A DNA stretch of 64,000 nucleotides from Ruminococcus sp. (GCA_017458845.1 JAFSZY010000057.1:1-64000); one strand, 5' to 3'; shown: positions 16,096 to 26,300, counted from the first letter of the stretch. The notes: generated by a model not told the origin, from the sequence alone. Made by a program: numbers and translations.

Positions 16096-16107
16096 ATACA
16101 TGCCTCC

Positions 16108-17913
16108 TTATATTATACGAGATGAAATTGCACCATCAAAGCCATGTTCATTTTCAATGATAATTCTGGCGTTAGCGTCACTTCCTATATTCATAGTAAT
16201 AACATCTGAAGCTACCTTGCCAACACCTGCTTCAATGGTTATATTATGCAAACAAGATTTTTTAGCTTTATTATTCTCTTCATCATAGGCAATAATACCA
16301 GTCTCGAGCACGGAATCTACGGAATAAATTGCATCAACTATTAAATCCATTTTTTCGGCGAGTTTTTTCTGGACAAAATCGTTTGAATAATCGCAATAAT
16401 GTCCTGAATATGGATCAGGAGCGTTATTTCCAAGAATATATGCAATCTCACCGCTGGTGAGTTTACCCTGCTCCGTTGCATGATGTTGAAAATTAATTCT
16501 GAACAATTGCACTTTGTTTAAATCATTTAATTTTTTTGATTCCGGCATTAAAAATTTGTTTTCAACTTTTCTAAATCCATTTTCTTTTGCTTTTTTATTA
16601 TAATTTCTTAGTGTTTTCTGCGCTAACGGCAGCATAAACTCTTCGCCTTCTTTTAGATATTTATCACAGCTTCTAGAAACAATAGGATAATCTTTGGTTT
16701 CTTCAAAAATTCGCTCATCAAAGATTTTATGAAGTTTTTTATCAGGTATATTATTGAATTCTTGATAACTAATTGTATTAGTGTTTAGAGCTTTAAAAAG
16801 CATTTCTATAAGGTCGTTATATTTTTTGTTTTTCAAACGGCTTCTTATTGACTTTTTATACTGCTCTAATTTATAGTTTAGCAAATTGTTTCTCTGTATT
16901 TCTATAAGCTCGTCTATTATTCTTGGTAACGGCACTAATCTGTACGCTTGTTTTCTGTCTGCTTCAATTGGTTCCAGTTCGACCCCTTGGCCAGACATTT
17001 TTTTAGTTATTTCAAAATGATGTCGACCATTTGAATATTTGATTCCCTTATAATCGCACCACTGAAGTGCACACACTTCTGCTGGATAGAGCCCCGTAAA
17101 AAGTTCTATCAAAACACCTAAATAAGCATATTCGCCATTCTTAAATCTGTCGATAAGCCAATCTGTCAATTCTCTGAAGCTAAATAATGATAAGGACTTT
17201 TCAGCCAACGCTTTTCGACTTCTTCTGTATGCCCTTTTTTCTTGAGCGTTTATTAAGTTATCATTATTTTCAAGGTGAAGTACAATTTTGTTTTCTATTA
17301 TTTTATTTATATATGCGTGTCTCAATATATAATTCAATAAAAGTTCAATTCTATATATTGAAATACCCTTATGCTTAATTATATATTTTTCTATAGCGTA
17401 AGTAATATTATCTTCAACATCTTCGTTTAATATAATGTTTCGAAACAAATTATCTTTTACAATAGTCAAGAAATCGTCTTTGTTGAAACGGCTTTCTTTG
17501 CAAATATCATCGTAAAAAGCATATGAGAAAAGCAACAACGTCACATTATTGATTGTTTTATTTGCTAATGCTGACAACACTTCTTCTTTGACGATTTTTC
17601 GAAGATCCTCATACTTCCAAATTTCATCGAAAATGATTGCTTTTATTTTGGATGGATCGTTTGTCTTAACATCAATTGTTCTTTTGAAAAGTATTTTCCC
17701 ATATGGTTTTGGGGTTACTTTTTGGCTTTTGGTTTGTTTTTTTGTTTTTTGTTTCTTTTTGAATTTTGCAAATCTGATTTTAACAACGTTATATGTTGTT
17801 GTCTCGTTTTTGATATTATTATATTGTTGTTCTCTAACTGTCCATAAGATTAAAAAATCTTTTGACAAATAGTATTGATTCGGTCTGTTTCTTTTGTTGT
17901 TTGTGTCATTCAC
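16108..17913 (-). CDS. Degenerate tyrosine-recombinase-like protein, probably non-catalytic
   Basis: About 601 residues. The catalytic domain can be followed through LIELFTGLYPAEVCALQW, LVPLPRIIDELIEI and IAYILGNNAPDP. On the 604-residue numbering, the first arginine is Tyr (Y279), the box II H and R become Ile and Gln (I476, Q479), the next His becomes Asn (N499), and only a candidate Tyr (Y509) remains. It therefore probably cannot cut DNA and may act as a partner or DNA-binding subunit of the recombinase encoded just downstream. Its tail (SDVITMNIGSDANARIIIE) is beta-rich like that of the partner. A GTG at 17913 is better placed after AAAGGA than the TTG at 17922. Confidence 0.7.
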   Translation of the reverse strand: MNDTNNKRNRPNQYYLSKDFLILWTVREQQYNNIKNETTTYNVVKIRFAKFKKKQKTKKQTKSQKVTPKPYGKILFKRTIDVKTNDPSKIKAIIFDEIWKYEDLRKIVKEEVLSALANKTINNVTLLLFSYAFYDDICKESRFNKDDFLTIVKDNLFRNIILNEDVEDNITYAIEKYIIKHKGISIYRIELLLNYILRHAYINKIIENKIVLHLENNDNLINAQEKRAYRRSRKALAEKSLSLFSFRELTDWLIDRFKNGEYAYLGVLIELFTGLYPAEVCALQWCDYKGIKYSNGRHHFEITKKMSGQGVELEPIEADRKQAYRLVPLPRIIDELIEIQRNNLLNYKLEQYKKSIRSRLKNKKYNDLIEMLFKALNTNTISYQEFNNIPDKKLHKIFDERIFEETKDYPIVSRSCDKYLKEGEEFMLPLAQKTLRNYNKKAKENGFRKVENKFLMPESKKLNDLNKVQLFRINFQHHATEQGKLTSGEIAYILGNNAPDPYSGHYCDYSNDFVQKKLAEKMDLIVDAIYSVDSVLETGIIAYDEENNKAKKSCLHNITIEAGVGKVASDVITMNIGSDANARIIIENEHGFDGAISSRII

Positions 17914-17978
17914 AAGCCTCAATCCTTTCCTAACTTCTTAATACATTCGCAAATTATTTAGTTTTGATTATTTTATGT

Positions 17979-18006
17979 TTGATTTTTTAATAATATATGA
18001 TATAAT
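17979..18006 (+). promoter_or_regulatory. Promoter of the candidate ncRNA
   Basis: TTGATT at 17979-17984 and TATAAT at 18001-18006 are spaced by 16 bp, on the strand opposite to the neighbouring genes. Confidence 0.65.
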
Positions 18007-18011
18007 ATAAA

Positions 18012-18120
18012 AACCTTAATAGACGCACTTCGCCTATAGAAGTACGATATGATTTTCCGGCAAGAAAATTTTCTTTTAAGGTGTTATCACTCCGAGCGTC
18101 CACTCGGGGTGAATTTTTTT
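18012..18120 (+). ncRNA. Candidate structured small RNA, about 105 nt
   Basis: Between the degenerate recombinase and the XRE regulator, a + strand transcript with its own promoter and terminator is predicted. A closing stem ACCTTAA (18013-18019) with TTAAGGT (18076-18082) encloses two hairpins, ACTTC/GAAGT (18027-18043) and ATTTTC/GAAAAT (18052-18069). The terminator stem CACTCCGAG/CTCGGGGTG (18088-18111) and seven T follow. No open reading frame of interest is present. The fold is a three-way junction plus terminator. I do not recognise it as a known RNA family. It may regulate the divergently arranged recombinase or regulator genes. Confidence 0.6.
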
Positions 18121-18149
18121 ATAAAATAAGAATGGCCGTTCTTATTTTA
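18121..18149 (-). terminator. Terminator of the XRE regulator gene
   Basis: On the minus strand AAAATAAGAA pairs with TTCTTATTTT around CGGCCA, followed by ATAAAAAAATT. The stem overlaps the stop codon of the regulator gene. Confidence 0.6.
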
Positions 18150-18908
18150 ATAATTTTGGGGGAAATGATGTATTCCTAGATAATTGTCAATAAAAGTATG
18201 TCCATTGTAGCTGACATCAACATCCATACTTCTTATACGAACCGATTCAAAGAGCAGATCCAATGTAGATTCAGGCAAACTGCTTTTTTCTGCAATTTTA
18301 TAAGCTATTAAGTCCTCGGCGTCAAAAGATTTCAAAACTATTAGGTTTGCATTATTATCTTTAGATTCTATTAAATAAATTGTATGTTCGCCGTCTAAAG
18401 ATACCTTAAAATAATAATCGTTAAAACCAAGCTGGATGTCTCCAAATTGCTCCGTTTTGTAGCGGAGTTCCCATCCTTCAGAAGAAATATTAAAATCTTC
18501 ATGCATCTCAGGGTCATCAACAAATGTTTTATATGCGTTCGCTGATAATTCATTTTCTAAAAACTTATTGTAATTATGACACCAAAACAAATCTCCGTCT
18601 TGTGTATCTTTTATTAGTCTATCTACAAACAATTTGATTGTTTTCATTGACTTGTTTAAAGGCGCATAGTCTAAATCGCTATACATAAGATCCAGCAAAG
18701 GTATTTCTAATAGTTCAGCGATTTTATCAGCTTGCTCAATTGTAAAGCGTGAGGTTTTCTTCTGATTAACCCTGGATATAAACCCAATGCTTATGCCAGC
18801 CTCCTTTTCAAGCTCACCAATTGATGATATACACCCTTCTTTAGCAGCATTTTCATTTAGTATTATCTTGATATTATTGATAAATCGTTCAATATTATAT
18901 TGTAGCAT
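18147..18908 (-). CDS. XRE-family transcriptional regulator
   Basis: 253 residues. The N-terminal helix-turn-helix spans about residues 20-75 (SSIGELEKEAGISIGFISRV, ADKIAELLEIPLLDLM). The C-terminal 170 residues are an unassigned sensing or oligomerisation domain, with alternating aromatic strands such as IQLGFNDYYFKVSLDGEHTI. The start used here follows AAGGAGAGG with normal spacing; an upstream ATG would add ten residues but lacks a site. It has its own consensus promoter. It is probably the switch regulator of the island's recombinase region, as judged by position. Confidence 0.82.
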   Translation of the reverse strand: MLQYNIERFINNIKIILNENAAKEGCISSIGELEKEAGISIGFISRVNQKKTSRFTIEQADKIAELLEIPLLDLMYSDLDYAPLNKSMKTIKLFVDRLIKDTQDGDLFWCHNYNKFLENELSANAYKTFVDDPEMHEDFNISSEGWELRYKTEQFGDIQLGFNDYYFKVSLDGEHTIYLIESKDNNANLIVLKSFDAEDLIAYKIAEKSSLPESTLDLLFESVRIRSMDVDVSYNGHTFIDNYLGIHHFPQNY

Positions 18909-18937
18909 TAGTATTCCTCTCCTTTCCTCATGTAACA

Positions 18938-18966
18938 ATTATAACATGTATATTAAAAATATTCAA
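18938..18966 (-). promoter_or_regulatory. Promoter of the XRE regulator gene
   Basis: On the minus strand TTGAAT (18966-18961) and TATAAT (18943-18938) are spaced by 17 bp. Confidence 0.8.
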
Positions 18967-19216
18967 GAAGATATATAAAAAAATTAAATATTTTCAATTT
19001 GATTAATATTTTTCATATAAACCAAGGAATATATTCAAATATAATAGTTGTTTTATAGATTTTAAATTATTATTTTCAATACCTACATATTATAATTTTG
19101 CTAATTTGAATGTTTAATTCCGCTAAATTCATATAAATCTATCAAATCGAAGTGCTTATTATGGGACAATATTTTTGAAAAAAGCGGTATAAGCCCCCCA
19201 CTAAATAAACCCTAAA
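18967..19216. other. AT-rich intergenic stretch without a gene
   Basis: This very AT-rich spacer separates the recombinase/regulator module from the surface-protein cargo. I see no ribosome site followed by a convincing frame and no strong hairpin inside it. Confidence 0.6.
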
Positions 19217-19271
19217 TAAAAAAACTAAACGCAACATTTTAAACGTTTATAGTAAAAATAGTTGCGTTTAG
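19217..19271 (-). terminator. Strong terminator downstream of the surface-protein operon
   Basis: CTAAACGCAAC pairs perfectly with GTTGCGTTTAG, and the stem extends by about five more pairs after a bulge. On the minus strand it is followed by TTTTTTTATTT. It backs up the hairpin at 19356-19394. Confidence 0.85.
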
Positions 19272-19344
19272 AATTAAAATAAGGTACGAATTCAGTCACG
19301 TACTCAGCTGGTTTCACTTGTGCGTTGATTTATTTCACTATTCA

Positions 19345-19394
19345 ACACAAAAGCAGTCACCGCCACCACTCTATAATTGAGCGGCGGCGGTGAC
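19345..19394 (-). terminator. GC-rich terminator after the 54-residue gene of the island
   Basis: A 16-bp stem at 19356-19371 and 19379-19394, rich in GCC/GGC and with two G-T pairs, has a 7-nt loop. It is followed on the minus strand by TGCTTTTGTG. It lies 28 bp after the last stop codon of the operon. Confidence 0.8.
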
Positions 19395-19422
19395 CGTAGA
19401 TTAGAGTTATCGTTTACTTATG

Positions 19423-19587
19423 TTAAAAGCCGTTAGTCAATGCATCCCAAACAGAATCAAAGAATGATGTTGTCTGGTTATCGACATCAGTAGGAGGTGT
19501 CGGGGTGTTTTCACTTGACGCGCAGAGGACATCCTGCTTTGTTAGCTCTTCTACTATTATTTCGGGAGTTTTGTATAATTTTTTCAT
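19423..19587 (-). CDS. 54-residue small protein at the end of the LRR operon
   Basis: Begins MKKLYKTPEIIVEEL, continues KQDVLCASSE, then a Pro/Thr/Asp-rich stretch and the hydrophobic end SFFDSVWDALTNGF. It has the same length as the orphan protein at 6614-6778 and shares 13 of the first 26 residues, including Y5, P8, E9, D19-V-L and A-S. The start follows a good AAGGAGG, 13 bp after the third LRR gene, so it should be co-transcribed with these surface proteins. Longer in-frame starts upstream lie inside the LRR gene and lack a site. Function unknown; a secreted peptide, a chaperone-like partner or a RiPP-like precursor are all possible. Confidence 0.82.
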   Translation of the reverse strand: MKKLYKTPEIIVEELTKQDVLCASSENTPTPPTDVDNQTTSFFDSVWDALTNGF

Positions 19588-19600
19588 TTTAACAACCTCC

Positions 19601-22600
19601 TTATGAAAGTGCGGATGTAAGAGCCGCATAGTTTGTAACGCATCCTGTGAAGCTGGTATTATAATTAGCGTAGTAAACGTCACCTGACTTCATTTTGATA
19701 TAGAAGCGGACAACAAAGCCCTGATTACTGGGAACATTCTTTACGGCTAACGTAACATACTTATACTTTGTATCAGTAGAGTTCTTTCCGTAAGCTCCGC
19801 TGAAGTTGTTGTCGGTATACATACAGCTGTTTTTCAGAGTATTGGGAGCGTCCAAAGTAACCTTTGAAATAAAGCTGTTGGTAGCGGAAGCGGTTGATGT
19901 GTAGTCGGTCTTTGCCATTACAAAGCCGTAATCTACAACGTCGCCGCCTTCTTTTGCGTCCTTGATAATACCTTCGTTGATAACGGAAACGAAGCGCATT
20001 GTGTTGGTCGTATCCGCTTTCTGCTGTACACCAATAAGTTCAATATTACCGTAGATATTTTGAGCAAGTCCAAAGCTCGAATCGCCGCCGTCCTTTGTTT
20101 GGGTATCAGTCAGCGGAGCATATGTATACCCGCTGCCTGTATTAATTTTTACTAAAAGGACGAACGGAATATTGTTGCTTTCAGCATAAGACGCAGTATT
20201 GGAAAAACCGTAGAGAGTGAGGTTTGTACATCCGTCAAACGCTCCGCTGCCAAAGCTCTCAACACTAATCGGTATCGTGGCTTTTGTAAGCCCCGTTTTA
20301 TTCTTAAACGCGTTAGCGCCGATTGCGGCAACGGTATGGAAGCCGTCGCTCGAGGGAAGCTCGCTCGGTACGTCTATTTCGGAAGCCGAGCCGTTGTACT
20401 TTGTAATTGTGGCAGTACCGTTCACGTTTACGGTATATTCATATTCATCGAGGTTGAAATAGCTTGAATATAATGAAGGACTCATTGGAAGTCCCGACGA
20501 AGAGCCGTGACCGTAAAGTGAAAAATACGGACAGCCCGCAAACGCATAAACGTGAATATCATTAACAGAACTCGGAATTGACACGCTCCTGAGCGATGTA
20601 CAGTAGCCAAACACATACTCGTCCAGACTTGTAACGCCGTTGCCGATTGTTACACCCTTTAAACTTGAGCAATCTCTAAACACGCTTTTGCCCAAAGATG
20701 TAACACTATTGGGAATAACCACGCTCGTGAGTCCGCTGTTTCTGAAAGCATCATCGTCGATAGTTGTAACAGTATTTGGAATTGTTACGCTCGTAAGGTC
20801 GGCGCAATTCTGGAACGTATTACTGTTTATAGTTGTTACACCACTAGGAATATCTATGCTTATGAGACCGCTGGCGCCAAAAGCGCTGCCGCCTATAGTT
20901 GTAAGGCTGTCGGGGAGTTCTATGCTCTCGAGACTGCTGCAGCCGTAAAACGCTGAACCACCTATACTTGTAACTTTATCACCCAATGTTACACTTTCAA
21001 GATTGCTGCAATTATTAAACGCTCCGCCTTGTATTTCTTCAACATTGGTACCGAGCGTTACATTCTTAAGGCTGCTTACGCCTGAGAAACAACCGCCTGA
21101 TATGCTCGTAAGTCCGTCGCCGATTGTTACGCTTTCAAGGCTGGTACAGCCGCCAAACACTCCTGCGCTCAAAAATGTAACGCTATCAGGAATTACTAAG
21201 CTAGTTAGACTCGAACAATTACCAAATGCACCACCTTGTATTTCTTCTACATGGTTGCCTATTGTTACGCTCTCAAGACTGCTCAAGCCATAGAAACAAC
21301 CGCTTGTTATGCTTGTAAGCCCGTTACCTATTGTTATGCTTGAAAGGCTTGTGCAGCCGCTAAACACACCGCTGCTCAAAAATGTAACGCTGTCGGGAAT
21401 TACTATGCTCGTAAGACTTGAGCAACCGCTAAACGCGCCGCCATTTATACTCTCAACGCTGCTGCCTATTGTTACGCTTTCAAGATTACTTAAACCTGCG
21501 AAGCAACCGCCGGGTAAGCTTGTAACCGAATTGCCGATTACTACATTTGTCAAATTGGTGCAACCGGAAAACGCTCCTCCGCCTAAACTTGTAACACTGT
21601 TAGGAATTGTTAAGCTTATAAGTCCCGAACAGCCGCTGAAAGCGCCGCTTTCTATAGTTGTAACGCTGACGGGAATGGTCAGACTCGTAAGATTTGAGCA
21701 ATTAAAAAACGCTCCGCTTCCTATAGTGTTAACGGAATTGGGAATTGAGAAAGAAGTTACTGTTTTTCCTGCAGGGTATTGTATCAGAGTTGTTTTGTTC
21801 TTATTATAAAGAACACCATTCTGAGAAGAGTAATTGGCGTTGCCTGAATTAACAGTTATGTCCCAAAGATCAGAACAATTGTTAAAAGCGCCACTGCCTA
21901 TGCTTGTAACACTTGCAGGAATCGTTATGCTTGTAATATCCGAATTGGAAAAAGCTGAACTATCAATTCCTGTGACGCTGAAGCCATAAATAGTTGAGGG
22001 AATGGTTATGTCAGTATCTGAGCCTTTATAGCCTTTGATTTTTACACCGTTCCCATATGGTCCTACTACGAAATCACTGGGCTCTAAAGAAGCGAAATCC
22101 TCAATATCAATAAAGAGCATCTCATTGTTTGAAGCAAAGCTTTTCGCTGTGGACGGATCATATCCTACTATAATAGGTTTGTAATCGCCAAACGCATTTG
22201 TATCAATGACAGTATCGCCATTCTCAAAAACAGCGAACAATATTTCACTGCCGCCTGAAAACGCGTTAGCGCCCACGCTCTCAACAGTGTCGTCGATTGT
22301 AACACCTTCAAGAGCGGTAAAACTGCTGAAAGCACCTGAAGTAACGGCTGTTCCTGTAACCGTCAGATTCTTTACCGTTGAATAAGGCAGTTTGCTATAG
22401 TCAAACTGTCCGTTGCCGATTACTGTTAAGTCAATAACATTAGCGCCTGTAAACACAGCGTTACCTATGCTAGTAACTCCGCTTCCTATCGTTACGCTTG
22501 TGAGATTTGCGCAGCCGTTAAATGCATAACCGCCTATGCTTTCGACGCTATTCGGGATTTCTATACTTGTCAGACTTGAACAAAGTGCAAACGCAAATTC

Positions 22601-23356
22601 ACCAATACTCTCAACGCTGTTGGGAATTGTTAAATCCGTAAGGTTTGAGCAGGAGATAAAAGCTTCATCACCGATACTCGTAACGGTATTGGGAATTGTA
22701 ACACTTTCAAGACTGTATAAATTATTACCAAATGCGTGATATTTTATAGAATTTCCGGTAACAATCAAATTCTTAGTTGAACTAGGCAACCGACCTGTAT
22801 CAAACTGATAGTTACCATTAACGGTTAAATTAGTAACATTATTACAGTTGTAAAACACTGAATAGCCCATACTCGTAACACCGTTACCGATTGTAACGTC
22901 CGTAAGGCTCGTGCAATTATAAAACGCGTAATCTCCAATACTTGTTACACTATTTGGGATTGTTATGCTTGTAAGGCTTGTGCAATCACAAAACGCACAA
23001 TCTCCTATATTTGTTACACCGTTAGGGATTGTAACATCCGTAAGGCTTGTGCAATAATAAAAAGCATAAGTTCCGATACTTATTACACTGTTAGGAATTA
23101 TGACACTCGTAACGGCTGTTTTGCTATAAAACGCGTAGTCTCCTATACTTGTAACCGAAACACCACCTATTGTAGAAGGAATATCTACAACCGTGTCTGT
23201 GCCATTGTATCTTGTAATTGTGCCTGTACTGCTGTCAAAGGTAAAATCACTATCGGGAGTCGCTGCATCGGCAGACACAGGTACAAGCGTGAACACGGAA
23301 ATCATAAGTAAGAGCGTCAGTATAATGCTGACAGATTTTTTAATTAATTTTGTCAT
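19601..23356 (-). CDS. Giant secreted BspA-like leucine-rich-repeat protein (third of three)
   Basis: 1251 residues. A signal peptide (TKLIKKSVSIILTLLLMISV, cleavage near SADA) is followed by many 23-residue TpLRR/BspA repeats of the form SVTIPNSVTSIGDYAFYNC, with two short irregular interruptions. A roughly 180-residue C-terminal domain follows, shared with the two upstream proteins (PLTDTQTK, MRFVSVINEGII, DYGFVMAK, TGCVTNY). Unlike the other two, it lacks the last 20-residue tail. BspA-like LRRs mediate adhesion to host or microbial surfaces in characterised cases. No LPxTG motif is visible. The ATG used follows AGAGGTGG; a GTG nine bases upstream overlaps that site. Confidence 0.9.
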   Translation of the reverse strand: MTKLIKKSVSIILTLLLMISVFTLVPVSADAATPDSDFTFDSSTGTITRYNGTDTVVDIPSTIGGVSVTSIGDYAFYSKTAVTSVIIPNSVISIGTYAFYYCTSLTDVTIPNGVTNIGDCAFCDCTSLTSITIPNSVTSIGDYAFYNCTSLTDVTIGNGVTSMGYSVFYNCNNVTNLTVNGNYQFDTGRLPSSTKNLIVTGNSIKYHAFGNNLYSLESVTIPNTVTSIGDEAFISCSNLTDLTIPNSVESIGEFAFALCSSLTSIEIPNSVESIGGYAFNGCANLTSVTIGSGVTSIGNAVFTGANVIDLTVIGNGQFDYSKLPYSTVKNLTVTGTAVTSGAFSSFTALEGVTIDDTVESVGANAFSGGSEILFAVFENGDTVIDTNAFGDYKPIIVGYDPSTAKSFASNNEMLFIDIEDFASLEPSDFVVGPYGNGVKIKGYKGSDTDITIPSTIYGFSVTGIDSSAFSNSDITSITIPASVTSIGSGAFNNCSDLWDITVNSGNANYSSQNGVLYNKNKTTLIQYPAGKTVTSFSIPNSVNTIGSGAFFNCSNLTSLTIPVSVTTIESGAFSGCSGLISLTIPNSVTSLGGGAFSGCTNLTNVVIGNSVTSLPGGCFAGLSNLESVTIGSSVESINGGAFSGCSSLTSIVIPDSVTFLSSGVFSGCTSLSSITIGNGLTSITSGCFYGLSSLESVTIGNHVEEIQGGAFGNCSSLTSLVIPDSVTFLSAGVFGGCTSLESVTIGDGLTSISGGCFSGVSSLKNVTLGTNVEEIQGGAFNNCSNLESVTLGDKVTSIGGSAFYGCSSLESIELPDSLTTIGGSAFGASGLISIDIPSGVTTINSNTFQNCADLTSVTIPNTVTTIDDDAFRNSGLTSVVIPNSVTSLGKSVFRDCSSLKGVTIGNGVTSLDEYVFGYCTSLRSVSIPSSVNDIHVYAFAGCPYFSLYGHGSSSGLPMSPSLYSSYFNLDEYEYTVNVNGTATITKYNGSASEIDVPSELPSSDGFHTVAAIGANAFKNKTGLTKATIPISVESFGSGAFDGCTNLTLYGFSNTASYAESNNIPFVLLVKINTGSGYTYAPLTDTQTKDGGDSSFGLAQNIYGNIELIGVQQKADTTNTMRFVSVINEGIIKDAKEGGDVVDYGFVMAKTDYTSTASATNSFISKVTLDAPNTLKNSCMYTDNNFSGAYGKNSTDTKYKYVTLAVKNVPSNQGFVVRFYIKMKSGDVYYANYNTSFTGCVTNYAALTSALS

Positions 23357-23373
23357 AAATACCACCTCTTTCT

Positions 23374-26300
23374 TTAATTATCCGCAAAGGGCGTCAGACT
23401 GTCCCAGTCGTCCATATACCGCACAGCGTTCTCGCCTTCGATAATCGACGCTACTTGAGAGTAGCTCGCCACACAGCCCGTATAGCCTGAGTTGTAGTTT
23501 GCGTAATATACCTTGCCTGACTTGGTTTTGATGTAAAAGCGAACGACGAAGCCCTGGTCATCGGGAACATCCTCTATTGCTAATGTGACGTACTTATACT
23601 TTGTTTTGGTTGATTTCCTGCCGTAATTTCCACTGAAGCTGTTTTCTGTATCAAAGCAGCTGCGGCTCTTTGTTTTAGGAGCTCCCAAAGCAACCTTTGA
23701 AATATAGCTGTTGTCAGTCTGGGCTGATGATTTGTAATCGGACTTTGCAACGACAAAACCGTAATCGGCAATATCGCCGCCGTCATTTGCGTCCTTGATG
23801 ATACCCTCGTTGACCACAGCAATAAAACGCATATCGTTGCCGTTACTTCCGACTTTCTGCTGAGCACCGAGGAGCTCGATGTTGCTGTAGTTTGCCTGGC
23901 TGAGTCCGAAGCTTGTATCGCCGCTATCCTTGGTTTGAGTATTCGTCAGTGGAGAGTAGGTGTATTTTCTGCCCGCGTTGGTTTTTACCATAAGAATGAA
24001 GGGCAAATTGTTTGTTGAAGCGTAAGCTTCTGCGGCAGAGCCGTCATAGCCGCAAATTGTAACGTTCGGACAATTTGCGAACGCAGAACTGCCAATGCTT
24101 GTGACGCTTCTGGGAATTATAACCTTGCTGAGACTTGACGCAGAAGCAAACGCGTCGTTCGTTATCGTGGTAACAGGACAGCCGCCGAGCGTCGGAGGAA
24201 TCTCAGCTTCAGTTCCTGATCCTTTATAATTTGTTATAGTTGCCGAATCACCGCTGAGTGTGAAATCAAAATCAGTCGAAGTGTCTTCGCTTTCAACAAA
24301 AGTGATTGAACCGTATGAATTGTCCGCGTAGTCCTTTGCGGGAGACGGGTCAAAACCGTAGAATGTCAGCGGATAATAACAAGAGTCAAATGCGCTATCA
24401 CCGATTGTGGTTTGAGAGGAAAGGAAAGTCACACTCGAGAGATTATAGCAGTAATAGAATGCATTGCTTTTGATTTCCGTAACGCTGTCGGGAATCGTAA
24501 TACTCTCAAGACTTGAGCAATTATAAAATGCGTTCTTACCAATACTTGTAACGCTGTTGGGAATAGTTACGCTCGACAGGCTGCCGCAATAGTCAAACAC
24601 ACCTTCCTCTAATTCTGTAACGGTGTCGGGGATTGTTACACTCGTAATTCCGCTGCCGGTAAACGCGTATCTTCCAATACTGGTAACGCTGTCAGGAATT
24701 GTTATATCTGTAAGGTTATAACAATAAGAAAATGCACTGTCTCCTATGCTCTCAACATTGTCAGGGATTGTTACGCTCGTAAGTCCAGAGCAACTGCCAA
24801 ATGCAGATTCTGCTATACTTTTTATACCGCTGCCGATTGACAGGCTCGTAGCATTATAGCAGCCGTAAAAAGCTGAGTAGTCTATACTCTCGACACTGTC
24901 GGGAATCGTTATGCTCGAAAGCCCCGTACAGTAATTGAACGCAGATTCGCCAATGTTCTTGACGCTGTCGGGGATTGTAATGCCCGTAAGATTTGAGCAA
25001 TTATCAAACGCGTTGTCTCCTATACGCGTTACCGTACTCGGTATTGTGAAAGAACCCGATTTGCCATATGGGTAGAGAACTAACGTCGTTTTATCCTTGT
25101 TATATAAAATGCCGTTTTGTGAAGAAAAATTCGGATTATTCGCGTTTACGTTTACGCTATTAAGAGAATAACAATAACTAAACACACCGTTCCCTAGAGT
25201 CTCTAAGCTTGCGGGGAGAGTTACGCTTGTAAGACTTGAGCAGTAATAAAACGCGGAATATCCTATGCTCTTTACGCCGCTGCCGATTGTCAGCTCAGAA
25301 AGATAATAGCAATCGTAAAATGCGTGGTGTCCTATACTTTCAACGCCGCTGCCGATTGTAACACTGGAAAGGTTATAACAATCAGCAAACGCATAATCTC
25401 CAATACTCTTGACATTATCGGGAATAACTATACTTGTAAGGCTTGAGCAGTCTCGAAAAGCCTCATAGCCTATGCTTGTAACACCACTGCCGATTGTTAC
25501 ATTTGCAAGGTCTGGATGATAATAAAATGCCTCATCCCCTATGCTGGTAACGCTGTCCGCTATTATAACGTTTTCAAGATAACCAAAGCCGCTCATAGCG
25601 TTTTCCGTTACAGCTGTTCCCGTAACAGTCAAATCCGTGACTGTATAGCGAGGCAATTTGCTGTAATCAAAATTGGCGTTGCCGCTTACGGATAAGGTTG
25701 TGATATTACTGCAGCCGCTGAAAGCGCCATCGCCTATGGTTTTAACGCTGTCGGGAATTGTAAGACTCGTAAGACCTGCGCAATTATTAAACGCGTTATC
25801 ATCAATCGTTTCAACGCCATTGGGGATTGAAATACTCGAAAGACTTGAACAGCCTAAAAACGCATTTTCACCTATTGTCTTAACACCGCTGCCGAGTGAT
25901 ACGCTTGAAAGACTTGTACATCCGTCAAACATATTTTCACCTATTGTAGTTATACTATTAGGAATTGTTATACCAGTAAGGCTTGAACAGTCTCTGAACG
26001 CATACTTGCCTATTTTTTCAACGCTGCTCGGAATCGATATGCTCGAAAGGCTCGAACAACCCCTGAACGCGCTGACGCCTATGCTTGTAACCCCGTTCGG
26101 GATATTGATGGTTGTGAGGCTCGAGCAGCCGTAAAAAGCGGAATCGTCTATCTCTGTAACTCCGCTGCCGAGGGTTACGCTAGTGAGGTTTTTACAATTT
26201 GCAAATGCGCCCGCGCCTATATATGTAACGGTGTCGGGAATTACAACGCTCGTAACATCTTTGCCCGCAAAAGCAAGATCGCCAATGTAATAAACATATT

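Noticed and set aside
12657-17922. Recombinase-in-trio (RIT) element
   Set aside because: Three recombinase-like genes are present, but the first is coupled to xis and separated from the other two by a + strand gene and promoters, and no flanking inverted repeats were found.
23354-23365. GTG start three codons upstream for the third LRR gene (and the matching one for the second)
   Set aside because: The GTG is part of the GAGGTGG ribosome site; the following ATG has proper spacing and begins a normal signal peptide.
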